Shown: positions 45,919-56,400, counted from the stretch's first letter. The stretch: DNA of 64,000 nucleotides from Apilactobacillus kunkeei DSM 12361 = ATCC 700308 (GCF_001281265.1 NZ_JXDB01000007.1:186001-250000), one strand, 5' to 3'. The notes: generated from the sequence alone by a model not told the origin. Numbers and translations: made by a program.

Positions 45919-46767
45919 ATGAAGCAATTAACACAAGAATGGCTTGAACAATTACCAATTAAAAACGTAACTAAACTAACCCCTGTCTCAGGTGGCGATA
46001 TCAATGATTCATATGAAATCATTGCCGATAACCAAAAATACTTTATGAAAGTCCAACCCAATAAAGGAAAGGAATTCTTCGAACACGAAGTCGAAGGAAT
46101 CAACCTTATCGGTCAATATGCAACCGTCCCAACTATTATTGACTATGGTGAAATTGATGGTGATGGCTTTCTAATTCAAAAATGGATGAACCTATCACCA
46201 TTTGGCAATCAATATCAATTAGGCCAAATGTTAGCCAACGTTCACATGCACCACAATGACCGTTTTGGTCTAGACAAAGACTTTAAACTAGGTCGCGTGC
46301 CAAAGACAAACACATGGCATGATAATTGGGCTGATTTCTTTATCAAACAACGTTTGAACCCATTAATGGATATGGCGATTAAAAACCGTGAAATTTCCAA
46401 AGAAGATTTAAACCACTTTGATAACCTAAAGAAAGCTTTCAAAAAAGATATGGATAGCCATCACAGTGATGCATCCCTTCTTCACGGTGACCTATGGAGT
46501 GGCAACTTCTCATTTCTAGAAGACGGCAATCCAATCTTGATTGACCCTGATGTCTACTACGGTGACCGTGAATTCGACATTGGTGTGACGACCGTTTTCG
46601 GTGGTTTCAATGCCGACTTCTACGAAGGATACAATGACACCTATCCACTCGATTCTGGATGGAAGAGAAGAATTCAATACTATCAATTCTTCTATCTACT
46701 GGCTCACTACGTCATGTTTGGCGGTGGCTATGGACTAGAAGTAAAGAGTATTCTTAGTCAATACTAG
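45919..46767 (+). CDS. fructosamine kinase-like protein
   Basis: A 282-residue protein-kinase-like phosphotransferase of the fructosamine/ketosamine-3-kinase family. Motifs: VSGGDINDSYEI (nucleotide loop), YFMKV (Lys), LLHGDLWSGNFSFL (catalytic Asp) and IDPDVYYGDREFDIGV, then FGGF. The GDREFDI form separates it from aminoglycoside kinases. It may phosphorylate glycated amines for repair or as nutrients. ATG at 45919 follows AGAGGTG; the GTG at 45910 is part of that RBS. It converges with a HAD phosphatase gene; the two stop codons share the palindrome CTAG. Confidence 0.85.
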   Translation: MKQLTQEWLEQLPIKNVTKLTPVSGGDINDSYEIIADNQKYFMKVQPNKGKEFFEHEVEGINLIGQYATVPTIIDYGEIDGDGFLIQKWMNLSPFGNQYQLGQMLANVHMHHNDRFGLDKDFKLGRVPKTNTWHDNWADFFIKQRLNPLMDMAIKNREISKEDLNHFDNLKKAFKKDMDSHHSDASLLHGDLWSGNFSFLEDGNPILIDPDVYYGDREFDIGVTTVFGGFNADFYEGYNDTYPLDSGWKRRIQYYQFFYLLAHYVMFGGGYGLEVKSILSQY

Positions 46768-47393
46768 TCATTACGATGCAAGAAATCATAATAGTTGTTG
46801 ATTGTTACTTCTGGGTTACCTGTAGAATTAATCATTCCATCTGGGTCAAATAAGCAGGCCTTGATTCCAGCATTATGAGCAGCATCAACGTCTATCTTTC
46901 TGTCCCCCATGAACATGCAATCACCACGATTAATGTCGTTATGTTTAATTAAATAGTTAACAGCTTCTGGATCAGGTTTTCTCTTGAAAGCCTGATTTTT
47001 TGTTACCATTTCGGTAAAGTAACCCTTTAATCCGGCATCTTCCAACATTGCAATGGCATCATCATCACGATGAGTTAGTAAAAAGTTTCTCCCACCATCA
47101 TCGATATTTTGTGCTAATACCTTATCTACATTTATAAAGATATTGGAGTTTTTGACATTTTGTTTTTCGTATTGGTGATACTTATCATTAATTTTGTCGG
47201 CATCAATATTGAAATGAGCAGCATACTTTTGCACGCATGTTGCTAGCGAGTGTCGACGCATCACCTGATTAATTTCATAATCATCAATTTCAAACTCATC
47301 AATTCTCATATCAATTAAGGCATCAGCAAATGCATCAACCATAATTGGATACGTATCCATAATCGTTCCATCAAAATCCCAAATTAAATCCAT
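46764..47393 (-). CDS. HAD-superfamily hydrolase
   Basis: A 209-residue HAD subfamily I phosphatase. Motif I is WDFDGTIMDT (Asp6, Asp8 nucleophile pair), motif II LLTHRD, motif III KRKPDP and motif IV MFMGDRKIDVDAA. The cap is a helical C1 type similar to phosphoglycolate phosphatases, but the substrate is not evident. It lies behind the dtd terminator and converges on the fructosamine kinase-like gene. RBS GGGGAG precedes ATG. Confidence 0.88.
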   Translation of the reverse strand: MDLIWDFDGTIMDTYPIMVDAFADALIDMRIDEFEIDDYEINQVMRRHSLATCVQKYAAHFNIDADKINDKYHQYEKQNVKNSNIFINVDKVLAQNIDDGGRNFLLTHRDDDAIAMLEDAGLKGYFTEMVTKNQAFKRKPDPEAVNYLIKHNDINRGDCMFMGDRKIDVDAAHNAGIKACLFDPDGMINSTGNPEVTINNYYDFLHRND

Positions 47394-47410
47394 GTCTTTC
47401 TCCCCTAATT

Positions 47411-47437
47411 AAAAAAGAGCTTTCACAAGCTCTTTTT
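47411..47437 (-). terminator. terminator of the relA-dtd transcript
   Basis: 11-bp stem (47412-47422 with 47427-47437), loop of four, minus-strand T-run 47411-47416; overlaps the dtd stop codon. Confidence 0.85.
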
Positions 47438-47882
47438 ATTTGTTTTCTGTATCAAAAATAATTGTAAACGGACCATCATTTTGCAAATCAACTTGCATGT
47501 CTGCGCCAAAACGTCCAGTTTCAACGTGATTACCAGCATCCCTTAATGCTTGGTTAAACTGGTCATACATATCTGATGCAAAATCAGGTTTTCCCGCCTT
47601 GGTGAATGAAGGACGATTTCCCTTCTTGGTATCAGCATACAAAGTAAATTGAGATACTGATAAGATTTCACCGTTAATTGATTGTAAGCTCAAATTAGTC
47701 TTACCATCTTCGTCAGCGAAAATGCGTAAGTTACTAATCTTTCGAACTAAGTAATCAATATCGTCTTTGGTGTCGCCATCTTTAATACCAACTAATAGCA
47801 AGTAACCCTGGTTAATTTTACCAACTAGTTCGTTATCAATTGATACGCTCGCATGACTGACTCTTTGAAGTACAACTCGCAT
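47436..47882 (-). CDS. dtd: D-aminoacyl-tRNA deacylase
   Basis: A 148-residue protein with both DTD hallmarks: [20 protein letters not shown] (about 79-98, SQFTL motif) and the C-terminal [18 protein letters not shown] (GxDM-type Pro/Gly region). It removes D-amino acids, and glycine from tRNA(Ala), from mischarged tRNAs. It is 10 nt downstream of relA, the usual Firmicutes pair. Confidence 0.97.
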   Translation of the reverse strand: MRVVLQRVSHASVSIDNELVGKINQGYLLLVGIKDGDTKDDIDYLVRKISNLRIFADEDGKTNLSLQSINGEILSVSQFTLYADTKKGNRPSFTKAGKPDFASDMYDQFNQALRDAGNHVETGRFGADMQVDLQNDGPFTIIFDTENK

Positions 47883-47892
47883 AATTAGCTCC

Positions 47893-50115
47893 TTACATAA
47901 ATGGTCTTTTTACCACGTAAACATCAGGAATATTCTTTAAGTGGTCAATAATCATATCCAATTGTTCTATGTTACGAACTCCTACCTTCAATGAAATAAC
48001 GGCAGTCTTATCGTGATCCACTTTTCCTTCAATTGAATTGATTTGTTTGCAAATGGTGCTGACCTTCTTGATAACATCGTTCAACAAGTTATTGCGGTTG
48101 TAACCTTGTACTTCGATGTTAGCACTGAATGAAGCGTGATTATCTGAAGAAATGTTCCAAGTAACACTTACCAAACGTTCGTCATTATCGTTAATGTTTG
48201 GACAGTCTTTACGGTGAACAGATACCCCACGTCCTTTGGTGATGTATCCGACCACTTCATCGCCGGGAACTGGTGAACAACAGTGACTCAAACGAACTAA
48301 TAGGTTGTCGACTCCTTCGATTACAATTCCATCTGAAGGCTTCTTATTAGTCTTGTTAGCATCATCGTTTGTCTTTTCGATTGTTTGGTGGTTTTCCAAA
48401 ATATCTTTTTGTTGTTGTTCAATTCTCTTCTTTTCAGCTTTATCTCTGATGCTGGCAGTTAGAATGTTAACAATTCCGTTTGGTTGTTTATTTCCAAACC
48501 CTATTTCAGCAAACATATCGTTGACTTGATTGTAATATGTGCCCTTGATTGCATCTTCAAGATGTTCCTTGGTCATGATTTTATTAACATCATAACCAGC
48601 ATCCTTAACCGCCTTGGTTAAGATTTCTCTTCCGGCGTTAACGTTCTTTTCACGATCACGTGTCTTGAAGTATTGACGAATCTTGTGCTTAGCACGGCTG
48701 GTGGATACCAGACTAATCCAGTCTTGGCTAGGACCAGCAGAGCTAGAAGATGTCATAATTTCAACGATGTCACCGGTTTTAATTTGGTAATCCAACGGTT
48801 CAATTTTTCCATTAACACGTGAACCAACGGTATGATTACCGATGTCTGTATGAATTAGGTATGCCATATCAAGTGGTCCGGCACCCTTTGGTAATTCCAA
48901 CACATCCCCTTGAGGAGTGAATGCATATACGTGGTCCCCAAATAGGTCACCCTTTACGCCGTCCATAAAGTCTGAGGCGCTATCGGTATCTTCTTGTAGT
49001 TCAATAATACGTTTAAACCAGTTCAAACGGTTATTGTCTGAAGATTCCTTGACTTCATCTGTAGCTCCTTCTTTGTAAGCCCAGTGAGCAGCAACCCCGT
49101 ATTCAGCTATTTGATGCATTTCCTTAGTCCTGATTTGAACTTCCAATGGACGTCCACCAGGTCCAACAACAGTCGTGTGCAAGGATTGGTACATATTAGC
49201 CTTAGGCATTGCAATGTAGTCCTTAAAACGACCAGGCATTGGTGACCACTTAGTATGGATGGCACCTAAAACTGCATAACAGTCCTTGATGGAATCAACA
49301 ATGCATCTAACAGCCAAGAGGTCATAGATTTGTTCGAATTGCTTCTTCTTAATGACCATCTTGTGGTAAACGGAGTATAAGTGCTTTGGTCTACCATAGA
49401 CTTCCACATTCTTAAGTCCCATTTGTTTAACCTGTTGGTTAACCTCTTTAACGGCTTCGTTAATGTATGAAACACGTTCGTCTCGCTTAGAGTTCATTAA
49501 GTGAACAATGCGGTAGTATTGTTGTGGGTTAAGGTATCTAAGTGAGATATCTTCTAGTTCCCACTTAATTGTCCCAATCCCCAAACGATCGGCAAGTGGT
49601 GCGTAGATTTCCAATGTTTCATTAGAAATACGACGTTGTTTTTCTGGTTTTAAATGCTTTAGGGTGCGCATGTTATGCAAACGGTCAGCCAATTTAACAA
49701 TCATGACACGAATATCCTTACACATTGCTAGCAATAGCTTACGATGGTTTTCGGCTAATTGTTCTTGGTTAGACTTGTACTTGATCTTACCAAGCTTGGT
49801 AACACCGTCTACGATTAGTTCGATATCGTTTCCGAATAATTCAGCGATATCAGATAATTCTGCTCCGGTATCTTCAACAACATCGTGCAATAAGCCCGCA
49901 CTAACGGTTTCTGGGTCCATTTTTAACGTTGCTAAAATACTAGCTACTTGAATTGGATGAACAATATAAGGTTCTCCGGATTGTCTAAATTGGTCTTTAT
50001 GACAAATTGACGCAAATTCGTATGCTTTTTTAACAATTCCTACATGTTGTTCATTCATGTAACTGGAAATTTCTTTAAATAAGTCTTCTTTAGACCAAAT
50101 CTTATGTTCAGACAT
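47893..50115 (-). CDS. relA: bifunctional (p)ppGpp synthetase/hydrolase RelA/SpoT (Rel)
   Basis: A 740-residue long RSH protein. HD hydrolase domain (LLHDVVEDT, about residue 76; [12 protein letters not shown]), synthetase domain ([38 protein letters not shown]), TGS domain, zinc-finger/helical region with [12 protein letters not shown], and C-terminal ACT. Both catalytic sites look intact, so it should make and break (p)ppGpp under amino-acid starvation. ATG at 50115 follows AAGAAGG (8 nt); the TTG at 50121 overlaps the spacer. Confidence 0.97.
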   Translation of the reverse strand: MSEHKIWSKEDLFKEISSYMNEQHVGIVKKAYEFASICHKDQFRQSGEPYIVHPIQVASILATLKMDPETVSAGLLHDVVEDTGAELSDIAELFGNDIELIVDGVTKLGKIKYKSNQEQLAENHRKLLLAMCKDIRVMIVKLADRLHNMRTLKHLKPEKQRRISNETLEIYAPLADRLGIGTIKWELEDISLRYLNPQQYYRIVHLMNSKRDERVSYINEAVKEVNQQVKQMGLKNVEVYGRPKHLYSVYHKMVIKKKQFEQIYDLLAVRCIVDSIKDCYAVLGAIHTKWSPMPGRFKDYIAMPKANMYQSLHTTVVGPGGRPLEVQIRTKEMHQIAEYGVAAHWAYKEGATDEVKESSDNNRLNWFKRIIELQEDTDSASDFMDGVKGDLFGDHVYAFTPQGDVLELPKGAGPLDMAYLIHTDIGNHTVGSRVNGKIEPLDYQIKTGDIVEIMTSSSSAGPSQDWISLVSTSRAKHKIRQYFKTRDREKNVNAGREILTKAVKDAGYDVNKIMTKEHLEDAIKGTYYNQVNDMFAEIGFGNKQPNGIVNILTASIRDKAEKKRIEQQQKDILENHQTIEKTNDDANKTNKKPSDGIVIEGVDNLLVRLSHCCSPVPGDEVVGYITKGRGVSVHRKDCPNINDNDERLVSVTWNISSDNHASFSANIEVQGYNRNNLLNDVIKKVSTICKQINSIEGKVDHDKTAVISLKVGVRNIEQLDMIIDHLKNIPDVYVVKRPFM

Positions 50116-50158
50116 TTCCAAAACCTTCTTCCAATCATTTCTTTTCTATATTCTATCA

Positions 50159-50902
50159 TTAATTTAATGAGTTTAATTCCATATGAACTGATAAAGCTGA
50201 TAAAAAATAAAATGGTGCTGTTTCAGTTCTTAAAATTCTAGGACCTAAACCACAAGTCAAATATCCCATGGATTGTAAAGTTTCAACTTCCTTAGGAGAT
50301 ATGCCTCCTTCAGGTCCAAAGAACATTGCGACACTTTCACCTGCTTTGGTCTGATCTAGCGTCTTAATTAAATCAGATTTTTCACCATGCTTAGCTGATT
50401 CTTCGTAAGCAATTAAACGGTGATCAAAATCGTAGTTGGCTAGTTCCTTGATTGAGCTAATGTACTCAACTTCTGGAATCACATTTCGGTGTGATTGTTC
50501 AGCAGCACTTCTAGCGATTTTTCTAAAACGTTGTAATTTCTTTTCTGCTTTATTGTTCCATTTAGCAATGGCCCAATCTGTTGGGGTAAAAATAATCTTT
50601 TTTACCCCTAATTCGGTGGCTTTTTGGACCACTAATTCAGCCTTTTCCTTCTTTGGCAAACCGCAAATAATAACGGCATCAGCTGGTAGTTCAACATCCT
50701 TATCAGATACTTCCACTACTTTAGCTAGATTGTTTTCATTATCGGTTAATTCGGCAACAAAAAGTTGATGATTTCCGTCGATTATTTCGAAACGATTACC
50801 CTCTGTGGAACGTAAAACACCCATAAAATGATGAGCGATATCAGCACTAACCTCAAATTCAGTATCATTACTCAATATTTGGTCTGTAAAGTAGTGTTGC
50901 AT
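50159..50902 (-). CDS. rsmE: 16S rRNA (uracil(1498)-N3)-methyltransferase
   Basis: A 247-residue SPOUT methyltransferase with an N-terminal PUA-like domain. The trefoil-knot SAM motifs are FFGPEGGISPKEVE (about 193-206) and LGPRILRTETAP near the C-terminus; the mid-region ICGLPKKEKAELVVQKATELGV is also typical. It modifies U1498 in the decoding centre. Its ATG abuts the prmA stop codon (TAGATG), with AAGGGATG inside the prmA end. Confidence 0.96.
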   Translation of the reverse strand: MQHYFTDQILSNDTEFEVSADIAHHFMGVLRSTEGNRFEIIDGNHQLFVAELTDNENNLAKVVEVSDKDVELPADAVIICGLPKKEKAELVVQKATELGVKKIIFTPTDWAIAKWNNKAEKKLQRFRKIARSAAEQSHRNVIPEVEYISSIKELANYDFDHRLIAYEESAKHGEKSDLIKTLDQTKAGESVAMFFGPEGGISPKEVETLQSMGYLTCGLGPRILRTETAPFYFLSALSVHMELNSLN

Positions 50903-51787
50903 CTATTCATCATCCCTTCTTAAATGTGCTGTAATTCCGCACCAATCACCTAACATTGATACTTGATCAATCACGAAATCGTTGTCCTTAAGTGTTTGAT
51001 TGGTAATATCTAGTTTTTCCTTAATAATACCGGAAATGATAATTTGTCCGCCAGGATTTAGATTATTAACTGCTTGTGGAATTAATGGTAATACCGCTTC
51101 TGGAAGCATGTTCGCAAAAATGATATCTACCTTTTTAGTAATACCATCTAGCAAACTATTCTTACCAACTTTAATGTCGTCAGCAAATCCATTTAAAGAA
51201 ACATTTTGTTTGGCAGATGTAACGGCATCGTCATCATAGTCATAGGCTTCAATATCGGAAGCACCTAATAGTTTGGCACCGATACTTAAGACCCCAGAAC
51301 CAGTTCCAATATCTAGAATGCTTTGACCTTCTCTAATGATGTTTTCAATCGCTTGAAGACATAAAACAGTGGTTGGATGTACCCCTGTACCAAAGGCTTT
51401 TTTTGGATCTAGTTTGATTACCAATTCGTCATCTGATTCTTTCTTATAATCTTCCCATACTGGTGAGATTGTTAAGAACTTGGTAATACGTTTTGCGTGG
51501 TAGTACTTTTCCCATTCAGTGTTCCACTTGTCATCATTTAAATCCTTGGTAACAACCTTACCCATTCCTGGATTTAGTCCAAAGCTCTTTAATTGGTCCA
51601 CTCTTTCTTGGATTGCTGGCACCTTTGATTTAATGTCAAAGCCTTCTGGGAAATATGAGTTAATACTCAATACTCCATCGTCTCTTGAATCTAATTCCAC
51701 ACCTAGAGATCCAAATTCCATCAAGATGTTAATAACTGCATCTTGAGATTCATCATTTGTTAATACTGATATTTCAGTCCATTCCAT
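50903..51787 (-). CDS. prmA: ribosomal protein L11 methyltransferase
   Basis: A 294-residue protein with the N-terminal L11-recognition domain and a Rossmann methyltransferase domain (LDIGTGSGVLSIGAKLLG, about residues 162-179; FANMLPEAV). It trimethylates L11. ATG at 51787 follows AGGGGTG (6 nt); a GTG at 51796 overlaps that RBS. A terminator hairpin lies just 25 nt upstream, so the start of the prmA-rsmE transcript is unclear. Confidence 0.95.
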   Translation of the reverse strand: MEWTEISVLTNDESQDAVINILMEFGSLGVELDSRDDGVLSINSYFPEGFDIKSKVPAIQERVDQLKSFGLNPGMGKVVTKDLNDDKWNTEWEKYYHAKRITKFLTISPVWEDYKKESDDELVIKLDPKKAFGTGVHPTTVLCLQAIENIIREGQSILDIGTGSGVLSIGAKLLGASDIEAYDYDDDAVTSAKQNVSLNGFADDIKVGKNSLLDGITKKVDIIFANMLPEAVLPLIPQAVNNLNPGGQIIISGIIKEKLDITNQTLKDNDFVIDQVSMLGDWCGITAHLRRDDE

Positions 51788-51812
51788 TTCAAACACCCCT
51801 GTTAACTTTTAC

Positions 51813-51844
51813 AAAAAAGGTGCATCCCTCTTATAGGACACACC
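51813..51844 (-). terminator. terminator of the small hypothetical gene
   Basis: 9-bp stem on the minus strand (51819-51827 with 51836-51844; two G-U pairs), 8-nt loop, T-run 51813-51818. Confidence 0.75.
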
Positions 51845-51862
51845 CCCGATTAATTTAGCGTA

Positions 51863-52192
51863 CTATTTCGATTCTGTCTTTTCTTTTTCTTGAATCTTTA
51901 GCTGCTTAAGTTTTTCCTCATGTTGTTGCAAGTGAGATTCCAAATAAAGCATCAATGAATTTTCATCCTTAAAAATTCGTGGATGTTTTTGTTTATGAAG
52001 TCTTAAATCAATTTCATTAATTTTTTGTCTACCTGTCCATTTGTGACCGTATCTGATGATCAAACGGTTATCTAGATGTTTCTTTCCAAATCTAAACACG
52101 TAAACGTTATCTGGAGTAAGCAATGGTCTAATGTAAGTCTTTTTGTAGTAGTATCCATTATCTCTTAAAAACTTTTTAGTTCGATTAAGCAT
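51863..52192 (-). CDS. small basic hypothetical protein
   Basis: A 109-residue protein starting at the ATG at 52192 with GGAGGTG 8 nt upstream; the frame continues to 52255 without an RBS. It is rich in Lys, Arg, Tyr and Gln: an N-terminal part with YYYKKTYIRP, a middle with RFGKKHLDNRLIIRYGHKW, and a C-terminal charged helix (about 75-109, probable coiled coil). There is no membrane segment. I do not recognise a family. The basic charge and the neighbours (rRNA and ribosomal protein methyltransferases) would fit nucleic-acid binding, but that is inference. It has its own promoter and terminator. Confidence 0.7.
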   Translation of the reverse strand: MLNRTKKFLRDNGYYYKKTYIRPLLTPDNVYVFRFGKKHLDNRLIIRYGHKWTGRQKINEIDLRLHKQKHPRIFKDENSLMLYLESHLQQHEEKLKQLKIQEKEKTESK

Positions 52193-52271
52193 TGTTTGTA
52201 CACCTCCATTTTTAATATTTTGCAATTGCTTTTTAATAAAGCATAATCTGTCCATAAATCATTCTATATAA

Positions 52272-52300
52272 ATTTTATATTAAGTTTGCCAAATTGTCTA
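52272..52300 (-). promoter_or_regulatory. promoter of the small basic hypothetical gene
   Basis: Minus-strand TAGACA (52295-52300), 17-nt spacer, TAAAAT (52272-52277): the same boxes as the dnaG promoter. Confidence 0.6.
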
Positions 52301-52316
52301 CCTATATTAGATATAA

Positions 52317-52361
52317 ATAAAAACGCCAAATGTCTGTTGTTTACACAGAAATTTGGCGTTT
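52317..52361 (-). terminator. terminator of the YczE-like membrane protein gene
   Basis: Long hairpin: 11-bp outer stem (52321-52331 with 52351-52361) extended by an inner TCTGT/ACAGA stem, followed on the minus strand by T-rich 52317-52323. Confidence 0.85.
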
Positions 52362-52369
52362 AAGATTTA

Positions 52370-53110
52370 TTATTTTACTTCTCCAACATCAAGAGCTTGA
52401 TGCTTTAGCTTGGTAAAGACATGCTTATCGGCAATCCCTGTGATTCCTCCTTGGAAGAAGAATGCGAACAAGGTTCCTAATCCAAAGTTATTAAATTGGT
52501 GAGTAATTACAATAGCGATAATTGCCATGATAGTTGGTGGAATGTATGAGAACCACATTGCCTTTGAGGCATTTCCATCACAGTATTTAAATCTTAAAAT
52601 TTGCATTAAATCATCAGCAGGATGTAGCGCAATGTTAACTCTTTGGTAAATTGAAATTGCGATTGCAATAAATGAAACACCAACGAAGTTAAGTAATACA
52701 TATGCTAATGTCATTCCAATTCCGTGTGCTTCTGGTAACCAGTTACTTACAACACCGTTGAAATAGTTAATCAATAATGAGAATGGTCCTAAGAAAGCAG
52801 CGTTACCAATAACTCTGCTCCAACTCCATTTTCCAACTAAAATTGAGTTAAGAACTGTAATTAACATTCCTAGTCCAAAGAATGCCCAGAATAAAACCCA
52901 TTTACCATCACCTAAAACAGCATATCCTAGATTGTTTTCAGCAGCTGTCCAGTATGCTGATCCTAAAAATGATGGATGAATTTTGGCACTAGTTACTAGT
53001 GTTAAAACATTCCCCAATGAGTTAATAACTAGTGAGATTAAAAAGTAAATAATAGAGCTTGTCCAAGAAATGGTTCTTTTTGACTTAGTAGCACTTGCAC
53101 TAATTTGCAT
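52370..53110 (-). CDS. polytopic membrane protein, YczE/YitT-like
   Basis: A 246-residue protein with about six membrane helices (about 17-38, 68-90, 100-118, 128-153, 185-206 and 210-225). The N-terminus (LISLVINSLGNVLTLVTSAKIHPS) and the IALHPADDLMQILR loop resemble the YczE/YyaS group of the YitT superfamily, whose function is unknown; a transporter role is only suspected. AGGGG lies 10 nt before the ATG. Its promoter (TTGATT/TATTCT) leaves a leader of about 125 nt. It is a single-gene unit between two terminators. Confidence 0.65.
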   Translation of the reverse strand: MQISASATKSKRTISWTSSIIYFLISLVINSLGNVLTLVTSAKIHPSFLGSAYWTAAENNLGYAVLGDGKWVLFWAFFGLGMLITVLNSILVGKWSWSRVIGNAAFLGPFSLLINYFNGVVSNWLPEAHGIGMTLAYVLLNFVGVSFIAIAISIYQRVNIALHPADDLMQILRFKYCDGNASKAMWFSYIPPTIMAIIAIVITHQFNNFGLGTLFAFFFQGGITGIADKHVFTKLKHQALDVGEVK

Positions 53111-53238
53111 GATAGAAATACCCCTTACCTATAAATTTTAATATTATTTTTTAATTGTGAAAAAATTATCTATCGTTTGAAAGCTATCAAGCTATCAAAG
53201 ACTTAGTGCAATAAAGCACAAACTTAATTAACAAATAA

Positions 53239-53266
53239 AGAATAACACGAAATATTATAAAATCAA
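53239..53266 (-). promoter_or_regulatory. promoter of the YczE-like gene
   Basis: Minus-strand TTGATT (53261-53266), 16-nt spacer, TATTCT (53239-53244). Confidence 0.45.
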
Positions 53267-53429
53267 GTTAATTGCCTCACATATCAATTAGTTTAATATG
53301 TCTTTGCAAATGATTTTTGTAATAATCATCACTTGCTTTTTGTTTGTGAACTTTATAACAAAATAAATTATAAACCATTTTAAAAATAAAATAAACCCCT
53401 TTCATAAAAAAGCTCAATCTTTTTTCAAT

Positions 53430-53466
53430 AAAAAAAGAAGCACCAACGATAAACCGTTGATGCTTC
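53430..53466 (-). terminator. terminator of the giant teichoic-acid/glycan polymerase gene
   Basis: 12-bp stem (53437-53448 with 53455-53466, one G-U on the minus strand), 6-nt loop, T-run 53430-53436. Confidence 0.9.
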
Positions 53467-53470
53467 AATC

Positions 53471-56400
53471 TTATTTGCTTAATTCTTCTGTATTTATCCA
53501 GTAATTATGATTGTCTAAACTGACTAATGCGTATTTAGCACCTAAGAATTCTTTGAATTCTCTATCACATAATTGAGCTGTCTTAATTACTTTCACTTCT
53601 CTATCACCATCTAAATACTTAACAAAATGATTATCACGATAGTTAGCGAAGTCCTTATCCTTTTCCCAAAGTGTTGCACCGTCTTTGGCAATCATTTGAT
53701 CACTTAATCCTTGTGTTGATAAATCATCACTGTAGAATGTTTCAAGGCTATGATCACTTAGCATTTTTTCAACAGAACGTTTAGATGCATTACCATCCAT
53801 CCAAGCTGAATACTTATTGTAGAATGCTTCATACTTATCATCAGGAGTCCATCGGTTGTTGAATATGTCATCAAGGCTTTCGATTACTTCATCATTAGTC
53901 TTAACGATTGGACCCGGTGCTTCCTTAATGAAGTCAAAGTAGAATCCACGAATGGCATTCGCATAATCTTCTAAATCATAGGTAAAGAAAATCATTGGAC
54001 GTTTTAATGTTGCATAATCAAACATTACTGATGAGTAGTCAGTAATCAATACATCACTGATTAAGTACAATTCAGCAATATCTGGATAGTTGCTTACGTT
54101 TAGCGCGAAGCCTTCGTAATCACTTAAATCTAGATTGTTAGAGATTAAGTAATGAGTTCTAACTAATACGTATGCTTTACCCTCATAACGTTCTCGCATC
54201 TTTTGTAAGTCAAGGTGTAGCTTGGCGGTAAATTCATCGTTTTTAATGTATTCATTATCACGCCAAGTTGGTGCATACAAGATAACCTTCTTGTTATCTT
54301 CAATGCCCAAGTCTTCCTTGATTTCTCTGATGTCGTTAGAATTATGGTTTACTAAGATATCATTTCTTGGATATCCATCCAATTGAATTTGGCTAGCTTG
54401 CATTCTAAAGCAGCGTTGCATGATTTCTGCTGAATACATGTTAGGCGCAATCAATCTAGTCCATCTTCTGTTATCCTTGAAGACTTCTTCGTGGTACTTA
54501 GCAACGTTTACACCAGGCATTGTTACCTTCATAACGTCGGCACCAATGGTCTTTAGTGGTGTTCCATGCCAAGTTTGTAATACGACAGTGTCTTTACTTG
54601 GGTGCCATCTGAATGGACGACGTGAATTTGTTACCCAGTACTTAGCTCTTGCTTGTTTTAAGATTCCTCTGAAACCAAATCTAGTTACATAAGGAATTTG
54701 ATTTAATTCAAAGAAGTCACGATCTTCCTTGTTGACGTTCCAGTATAGTTTAAATCCAGGATAGTTGGCTTTCATGTATTCATAAATTGCCTTAGGATTG
54801 TCTGAATATTGGGTTCCAAAGAAACTATCGAAAATTACAATATCCTTCTTAGCAAGACGTTTTGATAGTTCATTTAACAACTTTGCTTGAAAGAAGTTAG
54901 TATCCCAGAAATGGCCAATCTTCTTAAATAGCAAACTCTTGGCTGGTTCTTGGTCTAAATCTTCTCTTTGGGTATTCAATACTGTTTCAACAACTTGTTG
55001 AGTGGCATCCCCATTACGACCGTATTGAGCAAACTCATCACGGAATGTTTCCATTTGGTCTGCATAATTGTCAGCAACTGAATCGATATGTCTGATGCGA
55101 TCAATCAATTCGTCTTCAGTCTTAACAATTGGTCCAGGCATTTGCTTGTAGTAATCCAAGTAGACACCTCGGTTAGCTTCGTCTAAGTACCAATCAGCAT
55201 CGTATGCGTAGAAAATCATTGGACGTTTTAGATGTGCGTAGTCAAACATTACTGATGAGTAATCGGAGATCATTGCATCACTGATTAGGTACAAATCGTT
55301 AATATTATCGTAGTCACTAACGTCGTATACGAATCCAGGATTGTTGTAGAAACTATTTGAATGAGCTACAAAGTAATGCAAACGAACAAGTAGAACGTAA
55401 CCGTCTGATAGTTTTGCTTGTAGTTTATCTAAATCAAGTTTGAAATCAAAACCACCATCAGCTCTAAATGTTGGTGCATATAAAACCACACGCTTATTTA
55501 GCGGAATACCCAGTTTGTTCTTAACTGAATTAATGTAATCAGTATTGTTGTGAGTGTATAGCTCATCGTTCCTAGGAAAACCTGATTTAATAATCTTTTG
55601 ACTGTAGTTAAATGCATGTTTAGCAGTCTTTTCCATGTAATCAGAAGGTACTACTAAATAGTCCCAACGACGGTTTCTCATCGCAAAACGATTTTGTAAC
55701 TTGTTGGTACCAAACTTAAAGTGAGGTTCATCAAATCCCATGTGCTTTAAGAATGTTCCGTGAAGTGTTTCCACTTCGATTTGACCCTTACGCTTAGCGT
55801 AACGGTTAGGCATGTTGGTGTTTTGAATAATGTATCTTGAAACAGCCAAGTAGTACCAGTACTTAAATGTGTTTACTCGAACCTTTTCACCGTCTCCAGT
55901 AATATTGGTTTCGATGTTGTTGAAAATCCATACCGGTTTGATTTCAGGATGATTTTCTTCAACGTATTGGTACATCAACTTTTCGTTACTATCAAACTTA
56001 CTTGACCAATAAGAGTCAAAGACCATCACATTTCTAAGTGGTAATAATCTCATTAATGGATATAAAACGGAGTAAGAAATGGCACGTAAGCCCTTCTTAG
56101 CATCCATCGCTCCGAAGAATGGTTGATCTACCTTAAAGATAAGATTCATGCTCTTATCCTTCTTTACCGCATAGAAAATTTGAGACTTGCCATTGAATGG
56201 TAATTCAGTAGTCTTGATACGACACTTCTTGGCGTACTTAATGCGGTAAGTATGCGCTTTACCATCAACTTGAAGATAAATCTTAAATTGATAATCACCT
56301 TCAAGTAAATCTAGTTGTTCATTGTTGTTCGAAGTTAGTGCAAAGTCAAAGTCGAAGCTATCACCATTAATTTGGAAATGGTTAGATACTGAATCTAATG

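Larger units (their letters stand above)
53111..53470. other. 360-bp intergenic region between the giant polymerase and the YczE-like gene
   Basis: It holds the terminator of the giant gene (53430-53466), an AT-rich stretch with nothing I can identify (about 53280-53429), the YczE-like promoter (53239-53266) and a leader with a GTGC/GCAC hairpin and a tandem 8-bp repeat (GCTATCAA at 53183-53190 and 53191-53198). I see no convincing gene. Confidence 0.6.

Noticed and set aside
53277-53468. 63-codon minus-strand frame after the giant gene
   Set aside because: Its start lies inside a clear terminator hairpin; no RBS; AT-rich random composition.
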